Shown piece after piece: positions 7,289-16,815 of a DNA stretch of 64,000 bases. The notes beneath the pieces are model-generated. The model did not search any database. It was not told where the DNA came from and worked only from the letters and a program-made list of their open reading frames with translations. Positions within the stretch are counted from its first letter, which is position 1, and every line of letters starts with the position of its first letter. Both the position numbers and the translations under genes were made by a program. Source of the DNA: Rathayibacter caricis DSM 15933 (GTDB lineage: Bacteria > Actinomycetota > Actinomycetes > Actinomycetales > Microbacteriaceae); NCBI RefSeq assembly GCF_003044275.1, contig NZ_PZPL01000001.1, positions 2,542,001 to 2,606,000 on the forward strand, given 5' to 3'.

Positions 7289-8728
7289 GTGGACAACGAC
7301 GACGCGCACGCCCGCGCCCCGCGTCATCCGCTCGCGCCCGACTGGCTCGAGCAGCCGGAGGACGCCAACGCGCTCGACCCCGCCGTGTGGTCCGACAACG
7401 CCGTCCGCGGCTCCGACGGCTCCCTCGCCGTCGCGGGCGTCCCCGCGGCCCGCCTGGTCGAGGAGTTCGGCACCCCGGTCTATGTGATCGACGAGGCCGA
7501 CGCCCGCCGCCGGGCCGTGCAGACGCGCGAGGCCTTCGAGCGCGAGCTCGGCCGCATCGGCACCGACGTCACCGTGTACTACGCGGGCAAGGCGTTCCTC
7601 TCGACCGAGGTGGCCCGCTGGATGCGCGAGGAGGGCCTCAACATCGACGCGTGCAGCGTCGGCGAGTTCGCCGTCACCCAGGCCGCGGGCGTCGATCCGG
7701 CCCGCGTGGGCCTGCACGGCAACAACAAGTCGGTCGCCGAGATCGACCGCGTCGTCGCGGCGGGCATCGGCGCGATCGTGCTCGACAGCCTCATCGAGAT
7801 CGAGCGCGTCGCCTCCGCCGCCGAGCGCCACGGCCGCGTGCAGAACGTGCGCCTCCGGGTCAACAGCGGAGTGCACGCGCACACCCACGAGTTCCTCGCG
7901 ACCGCGCACGAGGACCAGAAGTTCGGCCTCCCGCTCTCGGACTGCCCGGCCGCGGTCGCGCGCATCCGCTCGCACGCGAGCCTGCGCTTCCTCGGCCTGC
8001 ACTGCCACATCGGCTCGCAGATCTTCGGCTCCGCCGGGTTCGCGGAGTCGGCCTCGCGCCTCCTCGAGGTGCACGCGGGTCTGCTCGCTGACGGCCCCGT
8101 CCCTGACCTCAATCTCGGCGGCGGATTCGGCATCGCCTACACGAGCGCCGACGACCCCACTCCGATCGACGAGATCGCCGCGGCCATTGCCGACGCGGTC
8201 TCGGCGGAGTGCGCGCGTCACGGCATCCCGGTGCCCCACATCGCGATCGAGCCCGGCCGCTCGCTCATCGGTCCCGCGGGCCTCACCCTCTACGAGGTCG
8301 GCACGATCAAGGACGTCGTCGTGGGCGGCGCGGGCTCGACGAGCGTCCGCCGCTACGTCAGCGTCGACGGCGGGATGAGCGACAACGCCCGTCCGGCGCT
8401 GTACGGCGCCGACTACTCCGCCCGCCTCGCCGGCCGCGAGTCGGACGCCGAGCCCGCGCTCGTGCGCGTGGCGGGGAAGCACTGCGAGTCGGGCGACATC
8501 GTCGTGCACGACGAGTTCCTGCCCGCCGACGTGCACCCCGGCGACCTGCTCGCCGTCGCCGCGACCGGCGCCTACTGCTGGTCGCTCTCGAGCAACTACA
8601 ACTACCTCGGCCGCCCACCCGTCGTCGCCGTGCGCGACGGGGAGGCCCGCGTCATCGTGCGCGGCGAGACCGAGGAGGACCTCCTCCGCCGCGATGCCGG
8701 CATCGAACGAAAGGCCACCAGCCGATGA
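7289..8728 (+). CDS. lysA: Diaminopimelate decarboxylase
   Basis: PLP-dependent fold III enzyme of 479 aa catalysing the last lysine step, meso-diaminopimelate to L-lysine plus CO2. The PLP lysine is K101 in YYAGKAF. The glycine loop NLGGGFGIAY (around 275) and HCHIGSQ bind the phosphate, and the C-terminal CESGDIV motif supplies the partner-subunit active-site Cys. The GTG start follows a weak Shine-Dalgarno. The N-terminus is about 40 residues longer than in E. coli, which is common in actinobacteria. The stop overlaps the hom start (ATGA), so it is the first gene of a lysine/threonine operon. Confidence 0.96.
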   Translation: MDNDDAHARAPRHPLAPDWLEQPEDANALDPAVWSDNAVRGSDGSLAVAGVPAARLVEEFGTPVYVIDEADARRRAVQTREAFERELGRIGTDVTVYYAGKAFLSTEVARWMREEGLNIDACSVGEFAVTQAAGVDPARVGLHGNNKSVAEIDRVVAAGIGAIVLDSLIEIERVASAAERHGRVQNVRLRVNSGVHAHTHEFLATAHEDQKFGLPLSDCPAAVARIRSHASLRFLGLHCHIGSQIFGSAGFAESASRLLEVHAGLLADGPVPDLNLGGGFGIAYTSADDPTPIDEIAAAIADAVSAECARHGIPVPHIAIEPGRSLIGPAGLTLYEVGTIKDVVVGGAGSTSVRRYVSVDGGMSDNARPALYGADYSARLAGRESDAEPALVRVAGKHCESGDIVVHDEFLPADVHPGDLLAVAATGAYCWSLSSNYNYLGRPPVVAVRDGEARVIVRGETEEDLLRRDAGIERKATSR

Positions 8729-10071
8729 TCGAGTACCGCAGCCTCCGGGTCGCCCTCCTGGGCGCCGGGTCCGTCGGTGCCCAGGTGGCGCGACTCCTGC
8801 TCGACCACGGGGACGAGCTCGCCCAGCGGGTCGGAGCGCCCCTCGAGCTCGCCGGGGTCGCCGTGCGCGACCTCGATGCGCCGCGCACCGCCGACATCCC
8901 CCGCGAGTACCTGACGACCGACGCCGAGGCGCTGATCCTCGGGGCCGACATCGTGGTCGAGCTGATGGGCGGCATCGAGCCGGCGCGCAGCTACATCCTG
9001 AAGGCGATCTCGTCGGGAGCCGACGTCATCACCGCGAACAAGGCCCTCCTCGCAGCGCACGGCACCGAGCTCTTCGAGGCCGCCGACCAGGTCGGCGCGC
9101 AGCTCAACTACGAGGCGGCGGTCGGCGGAGCGATCCCGATCATCCGGCCGCTGCGCGACAGCCTCGCGGGCGACCGGGTCCACCGGATCCTCGGCATCGT
9201 CAACGGCACGACCAACTTCATTCTCGACCGTATGGACACCGAGCACGCGACGCTCGAGGAGTCGCTGGCCCGTGCGACCGAGCTCGGCTACGCCGAGGCC
9301 GATCCGACCGCCGACATCGAGGGCTACGACGCTGCCCAGAAGGCCGCGATCCTGGCGCGCCTCGCCTTCCACACCGACGTCCCGGTGACGATGGTGCACC
9401 GCGAGGGCATCACCGGCATCACGAAGCAGCAGGTCGACCAGGCGCGCGACTCCGGCTACGTCGTCAAGCTGCTCGCGATCTGCGAGCGGCTCGTCGACGC
9501 GAAGACGGGGGAGGAGGGTGTGTCGGCCCGCGTCTACCCGGCCCTCGTCCACCGTGCGCACCCCCTCGCGGCAGTGCACGGCGCCAACAATGCGGTCTTC
9601 GTCGAGGCCGAAGCCGCCGGCAGTCTGATGTTCTACGGAGCGGGCGCCGGCGGCATCGAGACCGCCTCGGCCGTGCTCGGCGACGTCGTCTCGGCCGCCC
9701 GGCGGCATGTCGTGGGAGGTCCCGGTCTGGTCACGAGCGCCAACTCGGGACTGCCCGTCCTCCCCATCGGCCACGTCACCACGCGGTACCAGGTCACCCT
9801 CGAGGTCCTGGACCGCCCGGGTGTGCTCGCTCAGATCGCCGGGGTGTTCGCCGACCACGAGGTCTCGGTCGAGACCCTCGTGCAGACCCCGCCGAACGCC
9901 GACCCGCTCGAGGAGCAGGTGTCCGGTCCGGAGCGCCGCGAGCCGACCGCTACCCTGGTCATCGGCACGCACGCGGCGGCAGAGTCCGATCTGGCGGCCA
10001 CCGTCACCGCGCTGCACTCCCACGGGTTCGTCGGCGCCGTGACGTCAGTCCTACGAGTTGAAGGAGCCTGA
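8725..10071 (+). CDS. hom: Homoserine dehydrogenase
   Basis: This monofunctional enzyme of 448 aa reduces aspartate semialdehyde to homoserine. The NAD(P)-binding Rossmann loop is LGAGSVG (12-18). The catalytic domain carries GIVNGTTNFIL and EADPTADIEGYDAA. A C-terminal ACT domain (about 354-440, starting YQVTLEVLDRPGVL) is the usual site of threonine feedback inhibition, as in Corynebacterium. The ATG overlaps the lysA stop. The hom 3' end contains the AAGGAG that serves thrC, so the genes are tightly coupled. Confidence 0.96.
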   Translation: MIEYRSLRVALLGAGSVGAQVARLLLDHGDELAQRVGAPLELAGVAVRDLDAPRTADIPREYLTTDAEALILGADIVVELMGGIEPARSYILKAISSGADVITANKALLAAHGTELFEAADQVGAQLNYEAAVGGAIPIIRPLRDSLAGDRVHRILGIVNGTTNFILDRMDTEHATLEESLARATELGYAEADPTADIEGYDAAQKAAILARLAFHTDVPVTMVHREGITGITKQQVDQARDSGYVVKLLAICERLVDAKTGEEGVSARVYPALVHRAHPLAAVHGANNAVFVEAEAAGSLMFYGAGAGGIETASAVLGDVVSAARRHVVGGPGLVTSANSGLPVLPIGHVTTRYQVTLEVLDRPGVLAQIAGVFADHEVSVETLVQTPPNADPLEEQVSGPERREPTATLVIGTHAAAESDLAATVTALHSHGFVGAVTSVLRVEGA

Positions 10072-10072
10072 G

Positions 10073-11149
10073 ATGGCGAAGCAGTGGCGCGGAGTCCTGC
10101 ACGAGTACGCGGACCGCCTCGATGTGACCGAGGCGACCCCCGTCATCACGCTCGGCGAGGGCGGCACGCCGCTCATCCCGGCCGCGGCCCTCTCGGCCCG
10201 CACCGGTGCGAAGGTCTGGGTCAAGTACGAGGGGATGAACCCCACCGGCTCCTTCAAGGACCGCGGCATGACCATGGCGATCTCGAAGGCCGTCGAGCAC
10301 GGCGCCAAGGCCGTCATCTGCGCCTCGACCGGCAACACCTCCGCTTCCGCCGCCGCTTACGCGACGCACGCCGGCATCACCGCCGGGGTGCTCGTGCCCG
10401 AGGGCAAGATCGCGCTGGGCAAGCTCAGCCAGGCGATCGCGCACAACGCGCAGCTGCTGCAGGTCCAGGGCAACTTCGACGACTGCCTCGACATCGCCCG
10501 CGACCTCGCGAAGAACTACCCGGTGCACCTGGTCAACTCGGTGAACCCCGACCGCATCGCCGGTCAGAAGACGGCTGCGTTCGAGGTCGTCGAGGTCCTG
10601 GGCGACGCGCCGGACTTCCACATCGTCCCCGTCGGCAACGCCGGCAACTACACGGCCTACTTCCGCGGCTACTCCGAGGAGCTGGAGCGCGGCGAGTCGA
10701 CGAAGCTGCCGCGCATGTTCGGCTTCCAGGCCGAGGGCTCCGCGCCGATCGTGCACGGCGCGCCGGTGCGCCACCCCGAGACCATCGCCAGCGCAATCCG
10801 CATCGGCAACCCCGCGTCGTGGGAGCTCGCGCTCAACGCGCGCACCGTCAGCGACGGCTACTTCGGCGCGATCAGCGACGCGAAGATCCTCGAGGCGTAC
10901 CGACTGCTCGCCGGCGAGGTCGGCGTGTTCGTCGAGCCCGCCTCCGCCATCAGCGTCGCGGGCCTGCTCGAGCGTGCCGAGGCCGGGCAGATCCCCAAGG
11001 ACGCCACTGTCGTGCTGACGGTCACCGGCCACGGACTGAAGGACCCCCAGTGGGCCCTCCGCACCGCCGACGGCTCCGACATCACTCCGACCGTCGTGCC
11101 GGTGGACACCGCCGCGATCGCGGACGTGCTGGGGCTGGCCGGCGCATGA
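10073..11149 (+). CDS. thrC: Threonine synthase
   Basis: PLP enzyme of 358 aa converting O-phosphohomoserine to L-threonine. The PLP lysine is K62 in NPTGSFKDRG, and the phosphate-binding GNAGN loop lies in PVGNAGNYTAY. I place the start at ATG 10073 because AAGGAG lies 6 nt upstream; an in-frame TTG at 10058 would overlap that site and is unlikely. The gap to hom is 1 nt and the stop overlaps thrB (ATGA). The short form, lacking the long plant or yeast N-terminal extension, is typical of actinobacteria. Confidence 0.96.
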   Translation: MAKQWRGVLHEYADRLDVTEATPVITLGEGGTPLIPAAALSARTGAKVWVKYEGMNPTGSFKDRGMTMAISKAVEHGAKAVICASTGNTSASAAAYATHAGITAGVLVPEGKIALGKLSQAIAHNAQLLQVQGNFDDCLDIARDLAKNYPVHLVNSVNPDRIAGQKTAAFEVVEVLGDAPDFHIVPVGNAGNYTAYFRGYSEELERGESTKLPRMFGFQAEGSAPIVHGAPVRHPETIASAIRIGNPASWELALNARTVSDGYFGAISDAKILEAYRLLAGEVGVFVEPASAISVAGLLERAEAGQIPKDATVVLTVTGHGLKDPQWALRTADGSDITPTVVPVDTAAIADVLGLAGA

Positions 11150-12096
11150 CCTCGGCGGTTCCCGTCGGCCGCACCGTCCACGTGAAGGTCCCGGCGACCT
11201 CCGCGAACCTCGGGCCCGGCTTCGACACGCTCGGGCTGGCGCTGTCGTCCTACGACGAGCTCGACGTGACGGCCGTGTCGGCGACCGGTGCGCGCGTGAC
11301 CGTGCACGGTGTCGGCGAGGGGGAGGTGCCGACCGACGAGACGAACCTCGTCGTGCAGGCCATCGCCTACACCTTCCAGGACCAGCGCCAGGAGATGCCC
11401 GGCATCGACGTGACGGCGCGCAACATCATCCCGCACGGTCGCGGGATGGGCTCCTCCGGTGCGGCGATCGTGTCGGGGATCATGGCCGCGAAGGGCCTGC
11501 TCGACGGCATCGTCGAGCTCGACGCCGACGACCTGCTGCGCATCGCGACCGAGATGGAGGGGCACCCCGACAACGTGGCGCCCGCACTTTTCGGCGGCCT
11601 GACCATCGCCTGGGTCGAGCCGTCCGGTGCCGACGACGCGCCGCTGCGTCCGCGCTCCAAGCGCCTGATGGTGCACCGCGGAGTCTCGCCCGTCGTCTTC
11701 GTGCCCGAGCACCAGATGTCGACCCGCCTCGCCCGCTCGCTGCAGCCGCAGAGCGTGCCGCACGAGGACGCCGTCTTCAACGTGTCGCGCTCGTCACTTC
11801 TGATCGCGGCACTCATCCAGAGCCCGGAGCTGCTGTTCGCAGCGACCGAGGACAAGCTCCACCAGAACTACCGCGCGGCAGCGATGCCGCAGACGTCGGA
11901 GCTCATCGCGCTCCTGCGCTCGCACGGCTACGCCGCCGTCGTGTCCGGCGCAGGCCCCAGTGTCCTGGTGCTCTGCAGCGATCCCGCACAGCGTCTCGCG
12001 GCGGCCGAACTGGTCGAGAAGGAGGCGCACTCGCCGTGGCGCGCCCACATGCTGGCCGTCGACTTCAAGGGTGCTACAGTGGGGATCGCATCCTGA
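11146..12096 (+). CDS. thrB: Homoserine kinase
   Basis: GHMP-family kinase of 316 aa that phosphorylates homoserine with ATP, making the substrate of ThrC. The substrate loop PATSANLGPGFDTLG is near the N-terminus, the GHMP ATP motif GRGMGSSGAA lies at 98-107, and the C-terminal GAGPSVLVL motif is present. It is the last gene of lysA-hom-thrC-thrB. Its 3' end overlaps a predicted promoter for rho (TACAGT at 12075-12080), which would allow rho to be transcribed separately. Confidence 0.96.
   Translation: MTSAVPVGRTVHVKVPATSANLGPGFDTLGLALSSYDELDVTAVSATGARVTVHGVGEGEVPTDETNLVVQAIAYTFQDQRQEMPGIDVTARNIIPHGRGMGSSGAAIVSGIMAAKGLLDGIVELDADDLLRIATEMEGHPDNVAPALFGGLTIAWVEPSGADDAPLRPRSKRLMVHRGVSPVVFVPEHQMSTRLARSLQPQSVPHEDAVFNVSRSSLLIAALIQSPELLFAATEDKLHQNYRAAAMPQTSELIALLRSHGYAAVVSGAGPSVLVLCSDPAQRLAAAELVEKEAHSPWRAHMLAVDFKGATVGIAS
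12075..12080 (+). promoter_or_regulatory. Predicted extended -10 promoter of rho
   Basis: TGCTACAGT (extended TGn plus TACAGT) lies inside the last codons of thrB. The identical nonamer stands upstream of atpB at 48587-48595, which supports it as a promoter core. It predicts a rho leader of about 255 nt. No clear -35 box. Confidence 0.5.
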
Positions 12097-12254
12097 GGAA
12101 CCGCGTAACGAGCGGAATCTGTCCGAAGGATCGTCCCGATAACCACGGCCATCGCATCGTGTGAAGGGCGTCCACTGCTTCTCTTGCAGTTCGGCGTCCG
12201 GTCGTCCGCGCTCCTCCTGCGCTTTCCGAGGGGGACTGCGCGTTCGACCGAGAG

Positions 12255-12280
12255 CATCACGTGGATCAGAACACGTGATG
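12255..12280 (+). promoter_or_regulatory. Inverted repeat in the rho leader
   Basis: CATCACGTG and CACGTGATG form a perfect 9-bp hairpin with an 8-nt loop, about 65 nt before the rho start and without a U tract. The long leader (12097-12344) has no ORF that I can support. rho is commonly autoregulated through its leader, so this stem could be part of that control, or a site for a dimeric regulator. Confidence 0.45.
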
Positions 12281-12344
12281 GAACCGCACGGTCGATGAGC
12301 TCTCCCGGTGAGCAGTCGTTCCCGGGGGGAAGGAACCCTCTCCA

Positions 12345-14603
12345 GTGACAGATGTCAACACCCACGGCTCGACCGTGGAACTCAACGCCGACCTGTCGGC
12401 ACTCCGCGTCGCAGAGCTCCAGGCTCTCGCGACGAGCCTCGGTCTCGGTGGAGCGTCCAAGCTCCGCAAGGGCGAGCTCGTGCAGGCGATCACGGACCTC
12501 CGCGCCGCCGCGGCGTCCGAGGAGCCGATCGTCGACGCGACCAGCGTCGAGGCCGAGCCCGCCGATGTGGCCGAGCAGGCCGCTCCGGTGCTCGAGGCCC
12601 CGGCCGAGGTGCCGGTGCCCGTCGAGAGCACCGAGGCCGACACGGCCGACGTGCTCGAGCAGGCGGCGCCGACCGTCGACGAGGCGCCGTCGCCCGTCGC
12701 CGAGGCCGCGCCGGTCGAGATCGAGCTTCCCGCCGCGGAGCAGGTGGCCGAGCCCGCCGAGCGCGCCCCGCGCCGCCGCAGCTCGCGTCGCGCGTCCAGC
12801 GGCACCGTCGCCGCGGGCGAGCACCTCAACATCCCCGGAGGCACGGGCGTCGAGTCGCTCATCCCCGACCTGCCGGTGATCGAGAAGACCCCCGAGGCCG
12901 AGCAGGCCCCGAAGCCGGTCATCGAGATCGAGCTGCCCAACGGGCCCGATTCCGACGACTCCTCCCGCGAGAGCGGACAGCGCGAGCGTCGCGGCCGTCG
13001 CCGCAGCCGAGGCGGTGCCGCCGAGCAGAACGACCAGCCCGAGCAGACGGACGCCGTCGACTCCAGCTCGGACGACTCCGCCGAGGCGCAGAACGACTCC
13101 GAGCAGAACCAGGGCGACCAGCAGAACGGCGAGCAGCAGGGGACCGGCCGCGGCCGCAACCGCCGCAACCGGAACCGCAACCGCAGCGACGACCGTTCCG
13201 ACCAGCAGGGCCAGAACGGTGGCCAGCAGCAGAACGGCCAGGGCAACCAGGGCAACCAGAACGGGCAGGGCAACCAGAACGGCCAGCCCGCCGCCGCGCA
13301 GCAGTCGGCCGGACCGGCCCAGGGCGCGCAGAACGGCCAGCAGGCCGAGGGCGAGGACGGACGCCGCAGCCGCTACCGCGACCGCAAGCGCCGCGGCACC
13401 ACCGTCGGCGACGACTTCGAGCCCGAGATCAGCGAGGACGACGTCCTCATCCCGGTCGCCGGCATCCTCGACGTCCTCGACAACTACGCCTTCGTGCGCA
13501 CCACCGGCTACCTGCCCGGCGTCAGCGACGTCTACGTGTCGCTCGGCCAGGTCAAGAAGTACAACCTGCGCAAGGGAGACGCGGTCGTCGGCGCCATCCG
13601 CCAGCCCCGCGAGGGCGAAGGTGGCGGCCGCCAGAAGTACAACGCGATCGTCAGGGTCGACTCCATCAACGGCCAGACCGTCGAGGAGGCCGCGGCGCGT
13701 GTCGAGTTCCAGAAGCTCACGCCGTTGTACCCGACCGAGCGCCTGCGCCTCGAGACCGAGCCGGGCAAGCTGACCCAGCGCATCATCGATCTCGTCGCTC
13801 CGATCGGCAAGGGACAGCGCGGCCTCATCGTCGCGCCGCCAAAGGCCGGCAAGACGATCGTCCTGCAGCAGATCGCCAACGCGATCGTGCAGAACAACCC
13901 CGAGGTGCACCTCATGGTCGTCCTGGTCGACGAGCGTCCGGAGGAGGTCACCGACATGCAGCGCACCGTGCGCGGCGAGGTCGTCGCCTCCACCTTCGAC
14001 CGCCCGGCCGAGGACCACACCACCGTCGCCGAGCTCGCTATCGAGCGCGCCAAGCGTCTCGTCGAGCTGGGTCATGACGTCGTCGTGCTGCTCGACTCGA
14101 TCACGCGTCTGGGCCGCGCCTACAACGTGACGGCGCCCGCTTCCGGCCGTGTCCTCTCGGGTGGCGTCGACGCGTCGGCGCTGTACCCGCCGAAGAAGTT
14201 CTTCGGTGCGGCGCGCAACATCGAGAACGGCGGCTCGCTCACCATCCTCGCCACGGCGCTCATCGAGACCGGATCGAAGATGGACGAGGTGATCTTCGAG
14301 GAGTTCAAGGGCACCGGCAACATGGAGCTCCGCCTCTCGCGCCACCTCGCCGACAAGCGGATCTTCCCGGCGGTCGACGTCAACGCGTCCGGCACTCGCC
14401 GCGAGGAGATGCTCCTCAGCCAGGACGAGGTCAAGATCACCTGGAAGCTGCGTCGCGCCCTCGCCGGCCTCGACCAGCAGCAGGCGCTCGAGATCATCCT
14501 GTCCCGCCTGAAGGAGACGTCCTCGAACGTCGAGTTCCTGATGCAGGTCTCGAAGTCCGCCGTGGGCCCGACCACCGCCGGCCACGGCAACGGCCACCAC
14601 TAG
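12345..14603 (+). CDS. rho: Transcription termination factor Rho
   Basis: Hexameric RNA helicase/ATPase of 752 aa that ends untranslated transcripts. It has an N-terminal Rho_N helical domain (about 15-55) and then a 300-residue insertion. The insertion is first acidic, Ala/Glu/Pro-rich, then strongly Gln/Asn/Gly/Arg-rich with [12 protein letters not shown] repeats at about 230-330. The cold-shock RNA-binding domain follows (about 360-440), then the RecA-like ATPase with Walker A PPKAGKT (498-504) and the [14 protein letters not shown] region. E. coli Rho is 419 aa; such insertions are known in high-GC Gram-positives. The GTG start follows GGGGGAAGGAA. A strong intrinsic terminator follows the gene. 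Confidence 0.97.
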   Translation: MTDVNTHGSTVELNADLSALRVAELQALATSLGLGGASKLRKGELVQAITDLRAAAASEEPIVDATSVEAEPADVAEQAAPVLEAPAEVPVPVESTEADTADVLEQAAPTVDEAPSPVAEAAPVEIELPAAEQVAEPAERAPRRRSSRRASSGTVAAGEHLNIPGGTGVESLIPDLPVIEKTPEAEQAPKPVIEIELPNGPDSDDSSRESGQRERRGRRRSRGGAAEQNDQPEQTDAVDSSSDDSAEAQNDSEQNQGDQQNGEQQGTGRGRNRRNRNRNRSDDRSDQQGQNGGQQQNGQGNQGNQNGQGNQNGQPAAAQQSAGPAQGAQNGQQAEGEDGRRSRYRDRKRRGTTVGDDFEPEISEDDVLIPVAGILDVLDNYAFVRTTGYLPGVSDVYVSLGQVKKYNLRKGDAVVGAIRQPREGEGGGRQKYNAIVRVDSINGQTVEEAAARVEFQKLTPLYPTERLRLETEPGKLTQRIIDLVAPIGKGQRGLIVAPPKAGKTIVLQQIANAIVQNNPEVHLMVVLVDERPEEVTDMQRTVRGEVVASTFDRPAEDHTTVAELAIERAKRLVELGHDVVVLLDSITRLGRAYNVTAPASGRVLSGGVDASALYPPKKFFGAARNIENGGSLTILATALIETGSKMDEVIFEEFKGTGNMELRLSRHLADKRIFPAVDVNASGTRREEMLLSQDEVKITWKLRRALAGLDQQQALEIILSRLKETSSNVEFLMQVSKSAVGPTTAGHGNGHH

Positions 14604-14610
14604 CGCCCTC

Positions 14611-14653
14611 ACGTCCGCGGTCGTCCCCTCCCAGGGGCGGCCGCGGACGTTTT
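14611..14653 (+). terminator. Intrinsic terminator after rho
   Basis: ACGTCCGCGG pairs perfectly with CCGCGGACGT. An inner CCCCT/AGGGG stem extends the hairpin, and TTTT follows immediately. The position, 8 nt after the rho stop, fits a bona fide terminator. Confidence 0.85.
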
Positions 14654-14708
14654 CGCGTCCCCGGGGACGTCTCGGTGCCCGTCGAAACGGACCTGTCGCC
14701 CCGTCTCC

Positions 14709-14747
14709 GCTGGTCGAGTAGCCGCCGAAGGCGGCGTATCGAGACCC
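14709..14747. repeat. Short palindromic family repeat, copy 1
   Basis: This 39-bp unit starts GCTGGTCGAGTAG, has a hairpin centre GCCGCCGAAGGCGGC and ends TATCGAGACCC. The flanks TCGAgTA and TAtCGA make it a longer imperfect palindrome. The same unit with one base changed follows 35 bp later. I recall similar CTGGTCGAGTAG...TATCGAGACC units from Microbacteriaceae intergenic regions, but their mechanism of spread is not something I can state. Confidence 0.75.
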
Positions 14748-14782
14748 CCAGTTCTCCGCCGCCGACCGCATCCCCCGAACCC

Positions 14783-14821
14783 GCTGGTCGAGTAGCCGCT
14801 GAAGGCGGCGTATCGAGACCC
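14783..14821. repeat. Short palindromic family repeat, copy 2
   Basis: Same 39-bp unit as at 14709, differing at one position in the left stem (GCCGCT for GCCGCC), which unpairs one base of the central hairpin. Both copies lie in the same orientation between the rho terminator and prfA. Confidence 0.75.
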
Positions 14822-14860
14822 ACCCCTCTCACACCCACTCCGGAAGCCAGGCCCCCTCTC

Positions 14861-15943
14861 ATGTTCGAATCCGTCAGCGTCCTCCTCGCCGAGCACGAGG
14901 ATCTGCAGACGCAGCTCTCCGATCCGGCTCTGCACGCCGACGCGGCCCGAGCGAAGAAGGTCAACCGCCGCTACGCGGAACTGAGCCAGATCAAGGCGGC
15001 GCACGCCGCGTGGATCCAGGCGGGGGAGGACCTCGACGCCGCTCACGAGCTCGCCCGCGAGGACGATGCCTTCGCGGAGGAGGTCCCGGAGCTCGAGGAG
15101 TCGCTCCGCGTCGCCCAGGAGAAGCTGCGCCGTCTCCTGATCCCGCGCGATCCCGATGACGGCCGCGACGTGATCATGGAGATCAAGGGCGGCGAGGGCG
15201 GAGCCGAGAGCGCGCTGTTCGCGGCCGACCTGCTGCGCATGTACCTGCACTACGCCGAGGCGAAGGGCTGGAAGACCGAGATCCTCGACCGCGACGAGTC
15301 CGACCTCGGCGGCTACAAGAACGTCCAGGTCGCGATCAAGAGCAACGCCACCGACCCCTCGCAGGGCGTGTGGGCGCACCTGAAGTACGAGGGTGGCGTG
15401 CACCGCGTGCAGCGCGTGCCCGTGACGGAGTCGCAGGGACGCATCCACACGTCGACCACCGGTGTTCTGGTGTTCCCCGAGGTCGACGCCCCCGAAGAGG
15501 TCGCGATCAACCAGAACGACCTGAAGATCGACGTGTACCGCTCGTCGGGCCCCGGCGGCCAGTCGGTCAACACGACCGACTCCGCGGTGCGCATCACCCA
15601 CCTCCCGACCGGCATCGTCGTCTCGATGCAGAACGAGAAGAGCCAGCTGCAGAACCGCGAGGCCGGCATGCGCGTCCTGCGCGCCCGCATCCTCGCGCGT
15701 CAGCAGGAGGAGATCGCCGCGGCCGCGTCCGACGCCCGGAAGACCCAGATCCGCACCATGGACCGCTCCGAGCGCATCCGCACGTACAACTTCCCCGAGA
15801 ACCGCATCGCCGACCACCGCACCGGCTACAAGGCGTACAACCTCGACGGCGTCATGAACGGAGCACTCGACCCCGTCGTCGAGAGCGCCATCCAGGCCGA
15901 CGAGGAAGCGCGCCTCGCCGAGATCGGGTCCGAGGAGGCGTGA
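14861..15943 (+). CDS. prfA: Peptide chain release factor 1
   Basis: RF1 of 360 aa, recognising UAA and UAG stop codons on the ribosome and triggering peptide release. The catalytic GGQ is at 232-234 (SGPGGQSVN). The N-terminal helical domain and the domain with HRVQRVP and GRIHTS are present. RF2 would have the SPF tripeptide instead of the P-x-T type; here [12 protein letters not shown] fits RF1. The ATG at 14861 begins the usual RF1 N-terminus, although only a poor Shine-Dalgarno is seen. It is followed immediately by prmC, whose product methylates the GGQ glutamine. No rpmE gene lies between rho and prfA, unlike in mycobacteria. Confidence 0.96.
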   Translation: MFESVSVLLAEHEDLQTQLSDPALHADAARAKKVNRRYAELSQIKAAHAAWIQAGEDLDAAHELAREDDAFAEEVPELEESLRVAQEKLRRLLIPRDPDDGRDVIMEIKGGEGGAESALFAADLLRMYLHYAEAKGWKTEILDRDESDLGGYKNVQVAIKSNATDPSQGVWAHLKYEGGVHRVQRVPVTESQGRIHTSTTGVLVFPEVDAPEEVAINQNDLKIDVYRSSGPGGQSVNTTDSAVRITHLPTGIVVSMQNEKSQLQNREAGMRVLRARILARQQEEIAAAASDARKTQIRTMDRSERIRTYNFPENRIADHRTGYKAYNLDGVMNGALDPVVESAIQADEEARLAEIGSEEA

Positions 15944-15948
15944 GCGCG

Positions 15949-16815
15949 GTGACCACTTCCGTGGACGCCCACGCCCTCCTGGCCGACGCGGTCGCGCGCT
16001 TGACCCGAGCGCACGTCCCCAACGCCGACATCGACGCCGAGCTCCTGCTCGGTCACCTCCTCGGGCTCGGCCGCGGCGAGCTGCAGGCGCGCCTGATCAC
16101 CGGCCTCTCTCTCGAGGAGCGGATGGTCGACGCGTTCGACCGCTTCGTCGAGCGCCGCTCCGCCCGCGAGCCGCTCCAGCACATCACCGGAGTCGCCCCG
16201 TTCCGCAGCATCGAGCTCGCAGTCGGCCCCGGCGTCTTCGTGCCGCGACCCGAGACGGAGGGCGTCGCGCAGCTCGCCATCGACGCCCTGCGCTCCGTCG
16301 CTGACCCGTCACCCCTTGCTGTCGACCTTGGCACCGGGAGCGGTGCCATCGCGCTCGCCCTGGCATACGAGGTCCCTCACGCCCGCGTCATCGGTGTCGA
16401 GAACTCCGTGGAGGCCTTCATCTGGGCGCGGGGGAACCGCGATCGCCTGCGGCTCGAGAACGCCCGCATCGTCTTCGCCGACCTGGCGGACGCCCTGCCC
16501 GACCTGGACGGCACGGTGTCGGTCGTCGTCTCCAACCCGCCGTACATCCCCTCGGCCGCGATTCCCCGCGACCCGGAGGTCCGCCTCTTCGATCCGCCGG
16601 CCGCCCTGTACGGCGGAGAGGACGGACTCGATGTCGCGCGCCAGTTGTCACACACTTCGCGCCGTCTGCTGCGGCCCGGGGGAGTGCTCGTGATCGAGCA
16701 TGGGGAGCTGCAGGGAGCGGAGATCCGCGGTCTGCTGACGGCGGACGGTTGGCGCGGGGCGACAACGCAGCGGGACCTGACGGGTCGAGACCGATCGACG
16801 GTGGCCGTGCGCTGA
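15949..16815 (+). CDS. prmC: Release factor glutamine methyltransferase
   Basis: SAM-dependent enzyme of 288 aa that N5-methylates the Gln of the GGQ motif in release factors. The SAM loop DLGTGSGAIAL starts near residue 126, and the catalytic NPPY is at 196-199. The N-terminal helical bundle recognising release factor is present. GTG 15949 is preferred because GAGGAGG lies 10 nt upstream; an in-frame GTG at 15940 overlapping the prfA stop is the alternative. In other actinobacteria the next gene is sua5. Here 29 kb of polysaccharide genes intervene. Confidence 0.95.
   Translation: MTTSVDAHALLADAVARLTRAHVPNADIDAELLLGHLLGLGRGELQARLITGLSLEERMVDAFDRFVERRSAREPLQHITGVAPFRSIELAVGPGVFVPRPETEGVAQLAIDALRSVADPSPLAVDLGTGSGAIALALAYEVPHARVIGVENSVEAFIWARGNRDRLRLENARIVFADLADALPDLDGTVSVVVSNPPYIPSAAIPRDPEVRLFDPPAALYGGEDGLDVARQLSHTSRRLLRPGGVLVIEHGELQGAEIRGLLTADGWRGATTQRDLTGRDRSTVAVR

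Noticed and set aside
13200..13290. Possible tandem DNA repeat or CRISPR-like array in the Q/N-rich part of rho
   Set aside because: The repeats are short codon-level repeats of an in-frame coding sequence (NQNGQ type), with no spacer structure.
11928..14771. 947-aa minus-strand open frame opposite rho
   Set aside because: Its Leu/Val/Asp-rich low-complexity content mirrors the codon bias of rho on the other strand; no family pattern and no plausible start.
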